DNA of 64,000 nt from Paraburkholderia sp. D15 (GTDB lineage: Bacteria; Pseudomonadota; Gammaproteobacteria; Burkholderiales; Burkholderiaceae), in assembly GCF_029910215.1 (NCBI RefSeq), contig NZ_CP110396.1:2046001-2110000 (forward strand). Direction: 5' to 3'. Numbering within the stretch: the stretch's first letter is position 1; every line of letters begins with the position of its first letter. A program made the position numbers and the translations under genes. The notes under the pieces were generated by a model. That model did not search any database. It was not told the origin of the DNA and saw only the letters and a list, made by a program, of their open reading frames with translations. Below, in pieces: positions 11,636-20,513 of the stretch.

Positions 11636-12109
11636 TTACTGGCAAGCCTTGCCGTGATCCGCGCGATAGCCCTTCGCCTTGGCATCCGCCTCGGACATGT
11701 ACTCGCCCTGTTTCGTCTTACCGTAGTACTTGTCGCCCGAGCAGTGATAGACCTTGGTGCTGGTATTGACCCACACCTTGCCCGGACCGCCGCCCGCGGC
11801 GGGCGCAGCCGACATCGCGGCCATGGGCTTCGGCGTCGTGGCCGACGGTGCGGAGGCCGCGCTCAAGGTGCCGTTCTTGCTGTCGGGGCTGGTGCTGGCT
11901 GCCGCGCCGCTCTTGCCGCTCGCCTTCTTGTCGACGCCGCCGTGACCCCGGCACGCGCCCTTCATGGTGGCGCCGGAATACGACGTGCCGTCCTTGCAAA
12001 CGGCGCTCACCGCGTTCGACGATGCCGCCATCGGCGCGCTCGCTTGCGCGAACACGGCGGACGATGCGAAGGCCGCGCTCAACGCGAGTATCAGCAAAGG
12101 CTTGTTCAT
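11636..12109 (-). CDS. Secreted DUF3761 protein
   Basis: A 157-residue exported protein. Signal peptide MNKPLLILALSAAFASSAVFAQA, then a segment with VCKDGTSYSGATMKGACRGHGGV typical of DUF3761, an Ala/Ser/Pro linker, and a C-terminal module KVYHCSGDKYYGKTKQGEYM ending in DHGKACQ. The C-terminal Cys pair and the aromatic run recur in small secreted proteins of Burkholderia. Two cysteines in each module suggest disulfides formed in the periplasm. Function unknown. Convergent with gudD; the terminator at 11551-11585 lies between them. Confidence 0.78.
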   Translation of the reverse strand: MNKPLLILALSAAFASSAVFAQASAPMAASSNAVSAVCKDGTSYSGATMKGACRGHGGVDKKASGKSGAAASTSPDSKNGTLSAASAPSATTPKPMAAMSAAPAAGGGPGKVWVNTSTKVYHCSGDKYYGKTKQGEYMSEADAKAKGYRADHGKACQ

Positions 12110-12236
12110 TTCGTTGCTCCCCAGGAAAGCACGACGGTTACGTGCGTTTCCCAGAAACGTTAGCCATCCCGATTACGTTGACCGCGGTGCAGACCCTTAA
12201 GGGTATTTAACAATTCGACGCATCAAACGGACACGC

Positions 12237-12695
12237 TCACAGCAGGGATTTCCCCTGGGCGAGTATCTTGTCGCACACCTGTTTGGTGATCTGCTGCTTC
12301 AGGCCGCCGCCGCTCAGGTCCAGCTGCTGACCGTTGCCGCTTTTCAGAATGCCCTGGGCGCCTTGCGTGTAGCCGCTATCCGAGGTGGACGAGCCGCCGG
12401 GCAGTTTGCTCATCAGCGAATCTTTTACCGACGACGCGCCGTTGCCGCTGAGGTAGTTGTTCTGGATGCAGAACTGCAGCACGCCGGCGACATTGCCGGT
12501 GCTGCCCGAGGTCACGGATTGTCCCGACAGCGCGCCGCCCAGTCCGCCGAGATTGCCGAGTCCGCTGCCGCCGGAACCTCCCGAACCGCCGCCCTGCTGA
12601 AGCAGATTGCCGAGTTGCGCATGGGCCGCCGTGAGCGGCAAACACGCGGTGAGAAGGATGCCTGCGATTGCGGCCCGATACGTGCCTGCTTTCAT
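12237..12695 (-). CDS. DUF2501 secreted protein
   Basis: A 152-residue protein with signal peptide MKAGTYRAAIAGILLTACLPLTAAHA, a Gly/Ser-rich stretch (residues 34-60) and a conserved C-terminal part containing GVLQFCIQNNYLSG and QITKQVCDKILAQGKSLL, the DUF2501 signature. The two cysteines (in LQFC and QVCDK) may pair. The E. coli relative is the uncharacterised YjjA. It stands between the DUF3761 gene and the MFS exporter, all on the minus strand but with gaps that suggest separate transcripts. Confidence 0.83.
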   Translation of the reverse strand: MKAGTYRAAIAGILLTACLPLTAAHAQLGNLLQQGGGSGGSGGSGLGNLGGLGGALSGQSVTSGSTGNVAGVLQFCIQNNYLSGNGASSVKDSLMSKLPGGSSTSDSGYTQGAQGILKSGNGQQLDLSGGGLKQQITKQVCDKILAQGKSLL

Positions 12696-12730
12696 GCTCG
12701 CCTCCGTCTACGGGTTTTGAAGACCTTCTA

Positions 12731-14296
12731 CTATAGACTCCGGCGAAACACCACGTGGGAAATGCGCTGCACCAGCAAGGCGGCGGCCAGCGCCGCGACG
12801 GCCGTCAGCCATACACCGATGTGAATGGACTGCACGAGCGCATCGCGCGCGGTATCGAGCAGCGCGAGCGTGTCGAGCCCGGACGGCTTCATGTCCGCGA
12901 TCAGCTTTGCGCGCGACGCTTCGTCGATCAGCACGCGCAGATCGACGAGGCGCGGCCGCCATTGCGAGGCGGCCGGTTCGCCGAGCACGCTCAGGGTGCG
13001 TGTGACGACGTTGCGGTAATGATGCTGCACCACCGTGGCGACGATGCTGGTGCCGAGCATGCCGCCCACCATCCGCGTGGATTGCAGCAGCGCGGTCGTG
13101 ATGCCGAAGCGTTCGCGTCCGGCGATCTCCTGGCCGAACACGTTCAGATTGTTGAGGATGAAGCCGAGGCCGATGCCGACCGCCGCCATCGGCAACTCGA
13201 TCCACATGTGCGGCGTATCCGCATTGGCGAACGCGAGCGCGACCGACGCGCCCAGCAACAGCACGAAGCCGATCGACAGAATGCGCGTCGGCTTTTTCAT
13301 GTGGATGACGATGCGCGTGTTCAACAGACTGCCGAGCGCGATGCAGGCGGCGATCGGCGTGGCAAGCAAGCCGGCCTGTTGCGGCGACAAACCGAAGCCG
13401 CCTTGCAGCAGCAGCGGCGCGAAGAAGATCAGCGAGAACATCACGAAGCCCGACAGCATGCCGAGCGTGAACAGCGTGACGAGTTGAGCGTCCTTGAACA
13501 GATCGAGCGGAATGATGGGATGCGTGGCGCGCTTTTCGCACACGAGCAGGGCCGCCGCGCCCACGATCACGCAGACCGCCAGCACCAGATTGCCCGGGCT
13601 CAAACCGTCTTTCGGCACGGCTTCGATCAAGGCCTGCAGACTGCCGAGCACGGCGGCGACGAGTGCCGCGCCGAGCCAGTCGATCTTCACGTCGCCTTCA
13701 TGCGGACGGCGAAACGTCGGCAGATGCGCCCAGATGAAATACAGCGCCGCCGCGCCGACCGGCAGGTTGATCAGGAAGGTGGAACGCCAGCCCCAGTGTT
13801 CGCTCATCCAGCCGCCGAGCGACGGCCCCGCCGCCGTGCCGATGCCGTACGCGGCGGCCATCACCACCTGCCAGCGCACGCGGGCGCGCGGGTCGGGAAA
13901 CAGATCCGGAATCGACGCGAACGCGGTGCCGACCATCATCCCGCCGCCGACGCCTTGCAGGCCGCGCGCGATCACGAGAAACAGCATGTCGTTGGCGACG
14001 CCGCACAACACCGAGGCGATGGTGAAGGTGACGACGGCGGCGATCACGAAGCGCTTGCGGCCGAAGTAGTCGCCGAGCCGCCCGAACACCGGCACCGTCA
14101 CCACCGACGCCAGCAGATACGCGCTCGCGATCCACGCGTAGTACTCGAAGCCGTGCAACTCCGCGACGATGGACGGCAGCGCGGTGCTGACCACCGTCTG
14201 GTCGAGCGCGACCAGCATGTTGACGAGTCCGATGCCGAGCATCGCGAGCAGGGCGTTTCGGAAGGGCAGGGCGGCGGAGGGCGTCGTCGGATTCAC
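12731..14296 (-). CDS. DHA2-family MFS multidrug exporter (EmrB/QacA type)
   Basis: A 521-residue inner-membrane drug:proton antiporter with 14 predicted helices. LVALDQTVVSTALPSIV in helix 1 is the DHA2 signature (motif D1), and GRLGDYFGRKRFV is the MFS loop 2-3 motif A. Unlike the second DHA2 protein in this window (34880-36535), no membrane-fusion or outer-membrane partner is adjacent, so it probably works alone across the inner membrane. The C-terminal part contains a ~100-residue segment with RLVDLRVLIDEASRAKLIAD between the last helices, common in the family. Substrate unknown. Confidence 0.9.
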   Translation of the reverse strand: MNPTTPSAALPFRNALLAMLGIGLVNMLVALDQTVVSTALPSIVAELHGFEYYAWIASAYLLASVVTVPVFGRLGDYFGRKRFVIAAVVTFTIASVLCGVANDMLFLVIARGLQGVGGGMMVGTAFASIPDLFPDPRARVRWQVVMAAAYGIGTAAGPSLGGWMSEHWGWRSTFLINLPVGAAALYFIWAHLPTFRRPHEGDVKIDWLGAALVAAVLGSLQALIEAVPKDGLSPGNLVLAVCVIVGAAALLVCEKRATHPIIPLDLFKDAQLVTLFTLGMLSGFVMFSLIFFAPLLLQGGFGLSPQQAGLLATPIAACIALGSLLNTRIVIHMKKPTRILSIGFVLLLGASVALAFANADTPHMWIELPMAAVGIGLGFILNNLNVFGQEIAGRERFGITTALLQSTRMVGGMLGTSIVATVVQHHYRNVVTRTLSVLGEPAASQWRPRLVDLRVLIDEASRAKLIADMKPSGLDTLALLDTARDALVQSIHIGVWLTAVAALAAALLVQRISHVVFRRSL

Positions 14297-14460
14297 GGAG
14301 CGGCTGAAGATGGGCAGATGAGGGCAAATGAAGGACGCGGCGCATGGGGGCGCGTCGCGGCAGCGGCCAGTGCTTGCCTCGACAACTCAGTCCTCTAGTT
14401 GTCTGACCTCTGCGACGACGATTATACGGGTATTCCCTGGCGAGAAACTATGAGGCCCGA

Positions 14461-15027
14461 TTATTTGCCGGCAGGGCGGTCGCGCGCGAGGAGTCCATAC
14501 AGCGCGCTGTCCGACACTTCGTCGCCGACTATCCAGCGTTCGCGCAGCAAGCCCTCGCGGACGAAGCCGAGCCGTTCGAGCAGTCGCGCCGAAGCGGTGT
14601 TGCGCGGATCGATATCCGCTTCGAGCCGCCGCAATTGAAGCGCGCCGAACGCGTGGGCGACCACGGCGCCGGCGGCTTCGCTCATGAAACCGTGTCCCCA
14701 ATGGCGGCGCTTCATGCTGAAGCCGATTTCCGCGCGACGGCATGGGTCGTCGAGGCGGAACAGGTCGCAGTTGCCGAGCACTTCCCCGGTCTCGCGCAAT
14801 TCGACGATGGCCACGACATCCTTGCCTTCTTCGGACGAGCTCACCAGCCGCGCGATGCGTTGCCGCGCCTGCTCCGGATCGGTCATCGGCGCAAACGAGA
14901 AGTAGCGCATGGCTTGTGCGTCGGACCAGATTTCGTAGAAGGCGTCGGCATCGTCGAGACGTGGGGGACGCAGAATCAGACGCGGCGTGGTGAGTGTGGT
15001 GAGTGTGGGGTGGCGGGTGACGGACAT
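14461..15027 (-). CDS. GNAT N-acetyltransferase (RimJ/RimL-like)
   Basis: A 188-residue acetyltransferase using acetyl-CoA. The N-terminal TPRLILRPPRLDDADAFYEI and the later CRRAEIGFSMKRRHWGHGFM (acetyl-CoA loop region) and DPRNTASARLLERLGFVREG are the typical RimJ/RimL pattern. Start ATG at 15027 (MSVTRHPTL) is chosen because the longer frame upstream is arginine-only low complexity. Substrate may be a protein N-terminus or a small amine; it cannot be told from sequence. Stands alone. Confidence 0.87.
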   Translation of the reverse strand: MSVTRHPTLTTLTTPRLILRPPRLDDADAFYEIWSDAQAMRYFSFAPMTDPEQARQRIARLVSSSEEGKDVVAIVELRETGEVLGNCDLFRLDDPCRRAEIGFSMKRRHWGHGFMSEAAGAVVAHAFGALQLRRLEADIDPRNTASARLLERLGFVREGLLRERWIVGDEVSDSALYGLLARDRPAGK

Positions 15028-15179
15028 GGCGTGGCGTCGCGAGATGTGGCGCGAGAATGGGTGTGCCGGGATGGTAGCGGATACCGGCACGCGGCGGCGC
15101 CGGCGAGGGCGTCGGCGAAGGCGCCTTCGCAATCACCGACGCAATCGTCAACGCACGCATCAACGCCGCCGCGCGCTCC

Positions 15180-16058
15180 TCAGCCCTTCGCCCAGGCCGC
15201 CGCCGTTTCGATCGCGAAGTCGCGGTACGAGCGCGGGCGGTGTCCCAGCAGCGCCGTCAACCGCGCGACGTCCTCGTTCGAGGCCACCGCGCCGTCCTGC
15301 TGATAGCGGCTCACCATCAGACGCATGTCGTACGCGAGCCAGGCAGGCGCGACGGCCTTCAGACGCTGTTCGAGCACGTCGAGATCGTCGCCGCCGTATC
15401 GCACGCCGCGGCCCAGCGCCTCGGCCCAGATCGACGCCACGCGTTGCGCGTCGATCGCGTCCGGACCGACAAGCGCGTACGTTTCGCGCGGCAGCGGCTG
15501 CGCGGCCCGCTCTCGACGCAGCAATTCGAGCGCGGCTGCTTCGCCGATATCGCGCACGTCCACCATCGAGATGCCTTTCGCGCCGATCGGCATGCCGTAC
15601 ACGCCGTGCGCCAGCAACGCGTCCTTCAGGCGCACGTCGTTCTGGATGAAGTACGCGGGACGCAGCACGGTCGCCGGGATATCGAGGTGTTCGATCATCC
15701 GCTCGACCGTGTGCTTGCCGGTGAAGTGCGGCACGTCCACATACTCGGCGCCCTTGAACACGGACAGGTACACCACGCCTTTCACGCCCGCTTCGCGCGC
15801 CACGCTGAGGGCCTGCAGCGCCTGCGTCAGTTCGTCCGCCGCGTTCGGCGCGAGCAGGAACAGCGTGCTGACGCCGGCCATCGCGCGGCGCAGACCGTCG
15901 ATGTCGGACAGATCGCCTTGCACCGCGGTCACGCCGGCGGGGAATTGCGCTTTTTCCGGCGAGCGGGTCAGCGCGCGAATCTCGACGCCCGCGCCGCTCA
16001 GTTGCGCGAGAACCTGCTTGCCGATAACGCCGGTACTGCCGGTAACGAGGATTGCCAT
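15180..16058 (-). CDS. NmrA-like NAD(P)-binding oxidoreductase (SDR, quinone-reductase type)
   Basis: A 292-residue atypical short-chain dehydrogenase. MAILVTGSTGVIGKQVLAQL is the Rossmann glycine motif; GDLSDIDGLRRAM and VSTLFLLAP follow as in NmrA/QorB-like proteins, and no YxxxK catalytic pair is evident. Start ATG at 16058 has AAGGAGA a few bases upstream. It is divergent from a LysR regulator gene 116 bp away, an arrangement in which the LysR protein usually controls the reductase, often in response to quinones or electrophiles. The redox substrate is not known. Confidence 0.85.
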   Translation of the reverse strand: MAILVTGSTGVIGKQVLAQLSGAGVEIRALTRSPEKAQFPAGVTAVQGDLSDIDGLRRAMAGVSTLFLLAPNAADELTQALQALSVAREAGVKGVVYLSVFKGAEYVDVPHFTGKHTVERMIEHLDIPATVLRPAYFIQNDVRLKDALLAHGVYGMPIGAKGISMVDVRDIGEAAALELLRRERAAQPLPRETYALVGPDAIDAQRVASIWAEALGRGVRYGGDDLDVLEQRLKAVAPAWLAYDMRLMVSRYQQDGAVASNEDVARLTALLGHRPRSYRDFAIETAAAWAKG

Positions 16059-16145
16059 GATGTTCTCCTTGGGTTGAATGGGCCGCGCTCGGCCCGTGAG
16101 AAGAACGATAGACGTTCCAATCCTCGCTAGATAGTGCAAAATCAC

Positions 16146-16158
16146 AGACGGTTCGTCT
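16146..16158 (+). promoter_or_regulatory. Small inverted repeat in the NmrA/LysR divergent promoter
   Basis: AGACG-GTT-CGTCT, 16 bp before the LysR ATG, in the 116-bp divergent gap. It could be part of an autoregulatory LysR site. It is short, so it may be chance. Confidence 0.3.
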
Positions 16159-16174
16159 CATAAATGGAACGATC

Positions 16175-17068
16175 ATGGATTTGACCTCGCTGGCCGATTT
16201 CAACGCGGTGGCGCTGCACGGCGGCTTCGGGCCGGCCAGCCGGGCGCTGGACCGGCCGAAGGCCACGCTGTCGCGGCGCGTCGCGGAGCTGGAAGAACAA
16301 CTGGGCGTACGGCTGATCGAGCGGGGCGCGCGCACGCTGCGCCTCACCGAGGAAGGCCGCATGCTGCACGAGCGCACGCATGGGCTGTTGACGGAAGTCC
16401 AGCAGGCGGGCGAAGACGTCGCGTCGCGTGCGCCGGTGCCGCGTGGACGCCTGCGGATCAGCGCGCCGATGGTGTTCGCGCACGTCGTGCTGGGCCAGAT
16501 CGCGACGCGCTTCGCGCTTGCCTATCCGCAGGTCGAACTGGAGGTGGTCGCGGAAGACCGCGTGGTCGATCCGGTGGAAGACGGCTACGACCTCGTGATC
16601 CGCATCAACCCGCCGCATGACGAGCAACTGGTGGGGCGCCGGATTCTCGGCGACCAGCGCGTGCTGGTCGCGGCGCCGACGGTGTCGATTCCCGCCGGGT
16701 CGCCGGACGACCCGACGCCCCTGCCGGTGCCCGCGGTGATGTACACGACGGCATCGCGCGAGGCGACCTGGACCGTGCGCGCGGACGACGGCGGCACGCG
16801 CTCGTTCCTGCCGACGCCGGTGCTCAGCATGTCGTCGCTGCTGATGGTGCGCGACGCGGTGTTGAACGGCGTCGGCGCGGGGCTGCTGCCGCGTCTGCTG
16901 GTCGCGCCGGACGTCGCGGCGGGACGGCTGATCCGGTGGGGCACCGACGACGGACCGCCCGTCGAAATCTGGGCGCTTTATCATTCGCGACGCCTGCTGA
17001 GCGCCAAGGTGCGGGCATTCATGAATCTGTTGCAGGATTTGCCGGGATGGGAGCGCGACGCGGGTTAA
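16175..17068 (+). CDS. LysR-family transcriptional regulator
   Basis: A 297-residue regulator. Residues 1-60 form the winged helix-turn-helix (FNAVALHGGFGPASRALDRP, then KATLSRRVAELEEQLGVRLIER), and residues 90-290 the two-lobed effector-binding domain (RGRLRISAPMVFAHVVLG). The effector domain pattern is that of the CrgA/AaeR-type subgroup. It is divergent from the NmrA-like reductase gene and probably regulates it. The ATG at 16175 gives a standard-length protein. Confidence 0.92.
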   Translation: MDLTSLADFNAVALHGGFGPASRALDRPKATLSRRVAELEEQLGVRLIERGARTLRLTEEGRMLHERTHGLLTEVQQAGEDVASRAPVPRGRLRISAPMVFAHVVLGQIATRFALAYPQVELEVVAEDRVVDPVEDGYDLVIRINPPHDEQLVGRRILGDQRVLVAAPTVSIPAGSPDDPTPLPVPAVMYTTASREATWTVRADDGGTRSFLPTPVLSMSSLLMVRDAVLNGVGAGLLPRLLVAPDVAAGRLIRWGTDDGPPVEIWALYHSRRLLSAKVRAFMNLLQDLPGWERDAG

Positions 17069-17119
17069 GGCGTCGGCGCGCGCGGTTGCCGTGGGATTTT
17101 GAACTTGCCAGGAGAGGTC

Positions 17120-18586
17120 GTGGAAGATCGCGCAGCGTCGTTACCGGATTTGCACGCTCACGCCGTGCCGTGCGTGGCCGCGGCGTCCTATCCCGTGCGC
17201 GCGGGCAACCGGCTGCGCGCGTTGATCGATAGCGGGCCGGCGTTCCGGCGCATCTGCGAAGCGGTCGATGCCGCGCGCCGTAGCGTGTGGCTGACCGTCA
17301 CCTTCGTCGCGATCGATTACGCGATGCCCGATGGACGCGGCAGCTTCCTCGACGTGCTCGATCGCGCGGCCGCGCGCGGCGTCGACGTGCGCGTGATCTT
17401 CTGGCGGCCGAATGCGCAGAGTAGCGGTTACGGTCAAACCTTCGCGGGCACGCCCGACGACTTCGCTTTGCTGCGCGCGCGCGGCTCGCGCTTTCTTGCA
17501 CGTTGGGATCGCGCGGCGCGGGGCTTCTGCCAGCATCAGAAGTTCTGGTTGATCGACGCGGGGCAGCCGACGGAGACGGCGTTCGTCGGCGGTATCAATC
17601 CGACCTTCGCGGCGGTCGAGCCGGGGCATGCAGGCGAGGGCGGTCACAGTCGTCACGATGCGTATGTGGAGGTCACCGGTCCGAGCGCGACCGATGTGCA
17701 TCACAACTTCGTGCAACGGTGGAACGAAGCGAGCGAGAGAGACGAGGCGGACGGCATGTGGCCGTGCCGCGGCGACGGGATTGAAATGGGAAACGCAGTT
17801 GACGGCGCCCACGCCATTGACGGCGCCCACGCCGCACCCAACGCGCCGTTACCCTTTCCCGAACGCCTCTCCGCACCTCGCGGCAAATCCGCCGTGCAAA
17901 TCCAGCGCAATATCCATGCAGGCCGCTACCGTGTTCGACACGCGAGCCCCGGCGGCCTCGCCTACGACATCGAAGCCGGCGAGCATTCCATCTCCGATCA
18001 ATACGTGCGGGCAATCCGCGCGGCGCGTCGTTCGATCTACATCGAGAACCAGGCGTTACCGGTGGCTTCCGTGGCCGCCGAACTCGACGCCGCACTCGAA
18101 CGCGGCGTGCGCGTCGTGTATCTCGCGCCGGGCGAGCCGGAAGCCTACGTGCGGATGTGGCGCGAAGGCGGCGAATACGCGGCGTTCTTCGAACGGATCG
18201 CCGCGCTCGGCCGGCACGAACATTTCTCGCTGGCGGGCCTTGCCGGGCCCGACGCGACCGCCGGCCGCCATCATGTCTACGTGCACGCCAAGCTGATGCT
18301 GATCGACGACGCCTGGGCCACGATCGGCTCGTGCAACCTGCACGCGAACTCGCTGACGGGTCACAGCGAATTGAACGTCTCGGTATGGGACGCCGATTGG
18401 GTGCGTGCATTGCGCTGCGAATTGCTGCGCGAACATCTCGACGAAGACACGAGCGCGATGACCGATCGCGCGGCATTCACGCGATACGCATGCATCGCGC
18501 GTGAAAACGCGGCACGTTGGCGCGCGGGGCATGGCGCCTGGCAAGGCCTCGCGTTCGAGATCGAGCCGGCGGCGTACGGCGCGTGA
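17120..18586 (+). CDS. Phospholipase D-family protein (cardiolipin-synthase-like)
   Basis: A 488-residue phosphatidyltransferase or phosphodiesterase with two HKD active-site motifs: HQKFWLID (His139, Lys141, Asp146) and HAKLMLID (His389, Lys391, Asp396). The second is followed by GSCNLHANSL, typical of the family. No membrane helix is predicted, unlike ClsA. The start chosen is GTG at 17120, with AGGAG at 17110-17114; an in-frame TTG at 17099 is less likely. A 17-bp sequence is directly repeated at 17799-17833, duplicating six residues (VDGAHA/IDGAHA) in the linker between the two halves. Substrate is probably a phospholipid head group. Confidence 0.88.
   Translation: MEDRAASLPDLHAHAVPCVAAASYPVRAGNRLRALIDSGPAFRRICEAVDAARRSVWLTVTFVAIDYAMPDGRGSFLDVLDRAAARGVDVRVIFWRPNAQSSGYGQTFAGTPDDFALLRARGSRFLARWDRAARGFCQHQKFWLIDAGQPTETAFVGGINPTFAAVEPGHAGEGGHSRHDAYVEVTGPSATDVHHNFVQRWNEASERDEADGMWPCRGDGIEMGNAVDGAHAIDGAHAAPNAPLPFPERLSAPRGKSAVQIQRNIHAGRYRVRHASPGGLAYDIEAGEHSISDQYVRAIRAARRSIYIENQALPVASVAAELDAALERGVRVVYLAPGEPEAYVRMWREGGEYAAFFERIAALGRHEHFSLAGLAGPDATAGRHHVYVHAKLMLIDDAWATIGSCNLHANSLTGHSELNVSVWDADWVRALRCELLREHLDEDTSAMTDRAAFTRYACIARENAARWRAGHGAWQGLAFEIEPAAYGA
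17799..17833 (+). repeat. In-frame 18-bp tandem duplication inside the PLD gene
   Basis: Two identical 17-bp units (17799-17815 and 17817-17833) with 18-bp period. They lie in the poorly conserved linker, so copy number could vary without loss of function. Confidence 0.8.
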
Positions 18587-18640
18587 ACAGGCCGGCAGGT
18601 CTCGCCATCCATGCGTTTCGACGAAGGGTTTGTCTCTACG

Positions 18641-18666
18641 TAACTTGCCGCCCGGTTTGCCGATAA
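18641..18666 (+). promoter_or_regulatory. FliA (sigma-28) promoter of the chemoreceptor gene
   Basis: An exact GCCGATAA -10 (18659-18666) is preceded by TAAC (18641-18644), at a spacing one base short of the TAAA-N15 consensus. It lies about 90 bp before the chemoreceptor ATG, and flagellar-class promoters are usual for such genes. Confidence 0.65.
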
Positions 18667-18757
18667 ATGAATTGAACGGCTGTTTTCAACGCAGCCAATA
18701 CAACAAAAAACTCGAAAGACTTCGTTCAATTCTTCGACACCGATCCGAGGCGCGGGC

Positions 18758-20431
18758 ATGCATCGATTCAGTTTCACGCAGAAACTCTGGCTGCCGCTCG
18801 TCGTCAGTTTGATCGCGCTGCTCGCCGTGTCGGTGTCGGCGGCGTGGCTGTCGCGCCAGACCCGCATCGAGGAGCGCAAGCACGATCTGGTCAATGTCGC
18901 GCACGTGGGGCTCAGCATCGTCGCCGAATATGCGGCGCTCGCGCAAAGCGGTGCGCTGGGCGAGGCCGAGGCGCGCAAGCAGGCGCTCGAACGTCTGCGC
19001 GGCATCCGCTACGGCGAAGACGGCTATTTTCTCGTGATCGACTCGACGCCGCGCATGATCATGCACGCGGTCAAACCCGCGTTGAACGGCAAGGAACTCG
19101 CCGCCACCGCCGATGCCGACGGCCGTCACCACTACGTGACGTTCGCGCGTGTCGCGCAGGCGCCGCAGGGCGGCTTCGTCGATTACGTATTCCCGCATCC
19201 GCAGGACCCGCCGTCCGCGGCGGTCGGCAAGATCGGCTACGTGGTGCGCTACGCGCCGTGGGACTGGATCATCGCAACGGGTGCCTACGTCGACGATATC
19301 GACGCCGCGTTCCGCGCGTCGCTGTACTTCGTCGGCGGGTTGTTTCTCGCCGTCGCGCTCCTGCTGTCGGCGCTGGTGAGCGTGATCAATCGCAGCATCC
19401 GGCGCACCATCGGCGGCGATCCCGCGTATGTGGCCGAGGTCGCCGGTGAAATCGCGCACGGCAATCTGGCCGTGCCGATCCGCACGCGCGACGGCGACGA
19501 GGTGAGCCTGTTGCGCACCATGCACCGCATGCGCGACGCGCTGTCCCATACGCTCGAACAGATCAAGGGCGCCGCCGATAAAGTAGCGACCGGCGCGCGC
19601 GAAATCGCCGGCGGTAATGCCGACCTGTCGGCGCGCACCGAGAGCCAGGCGGCCTCGCTGCAGCAAACCGCCGCGAGCATGGAACAGATGACGGCGATGG
19701 TCCGGCAAACGGCGGAGAACGCGCGCACGGCGAGCCAGTTGACCGCCAGCGCGGAGCAGATCGTCCATCGCGGCGGCGAGATGGCCGCCGAGGCGGTGGC
19801 GACCATGCAGGACATGTCCGCGCAATCGCAGCGGATGGTCGAGATCATCGCGGTGATCGAGGGGATCGCCTTCCAGACCAATATCCTCGCGCTCAACGCG
19901 GCGGTGGAAGCCGCGCGGGCCGGCGAGGAAGGGCGCGGCTTCGCGGTGGTGGCGGGCGAGGTGCGCACGCTCGCGCAGCGCAGCGCGTCGGCCGCCAAGG
20001 AGATTCGCACGCTGATCAGCCACGCGGCCGAGAAGGTCGCGAGCGGGGCGGGGCTGGTCGACCGGACCGGCGCGTCGATTCACGATGCGCGCGACGCGAT
20101 CGCCAGGGTCTCCGGCGTGATGCGCGATATCGCCGCCGCCGCTGCCGAGCAGAGCGCGGGGATCGATCAGGTCGGCGACGCCGTCACGCAGATGGACAGT
20201 GTCACGCAGCAGAACGCGGCGCTCGTCGAGCAGGCGGCGGCGGTCGCGCAGACATTGACCGAACAGGCGCGGCTGCTGCAGGTGTCGATCGCGTCGTTCC
20301 GCTTGCGGGATGGCGCGGATCTGGCGAGCAGGGCGCGCAGCGACGGCACAGCGGGTTATGCAGGCCGTGCCGGCTCCCGCCCGCGATCAACCAGCGACCG
20401 CCATACGCGCGAGTTGGCCGGCACGCTGTGA
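18758..20431 (+). CDS. Methyl-accepting chemotaxis protein with single-Cache sensor
   Basis: A 557-residue chemoreceptor. First membrane helix at about residues 9-30, a periplasmic single-Cache domain (about 35-185; [18 protein letters not shown] and [16 protein letters not shown] are typical), second helix at about 190-212, HAMP, and a signalling domain. The hairpin tip [20 protein letters not shown] and the following [20 protein letters not shown] bind CheA/CheW. No C-terminal NWETF-type pentapeptide is present (it ends RELAGTL). Many sCache receptors sense small organic acids, but the ligand is unknown here. The upstream FliA-type promoter ties it to flagellar expression. Confidence 0.95.
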   Translation: MHRFSFTQKLWLPLVVSLIALLAVSVSAAWLSRQTRIEERKHDLVNVAHVGLSIVAEYAALAQSGALGEAEARKQALERLRGIRYGEDGYFLVIDSTPRMIMHAVKPALNGKELAATADADGRHHYVTFARVAQAPQGGFVDYVFPHPQDPPSAAVGKIGYVVRYAPWDWIIATGAYVDDIDAAFRASLYFVGGLFLAVALLLSALVSVINRSIRRTIGGDPAYVAEVAGEIAHGNLAVPIRTRDGDEVSLLRTMHRMRDALSHTLEQIKGAADKVATGAREIAGGNADLSARTESQAASLQQTAASMEQMTAMVRQTAENARTASQLTASAEQIVHRGGEMAAEAVATMQDMSAQSQRMVEIIAVIEGIAFQTNILALNAAVEAARAGEEGRGFAVVAGEVRTLAQRSASAAKEIRTLISHAAEKVASGAGLVDRTGASIHDARDAIARVSGVMRDIAAAAAEQSAGIDQVGDAVTQMDSVTQQNAALVEQAAAVAQTLTEQARLLQVSIASFRLRDGADLASRARSDGTAGYAGRAGSRPRSTSDRHTRELAGTL

Positions 20432-20513
20432 GTTGGCACGAAATCGCTAGATTCACCGGCATCGTCCGGACGAGTGGGCCGAATATAATCAGCCAGCGTT
20501 CGGAGGATCTGAT

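Noticed and set aside
15115..15130. 16-bp perfect palindrome GCGAAGGCGCCTTCGC
   Set aside because: No T run follows and there is no loop; not a confident terminator.
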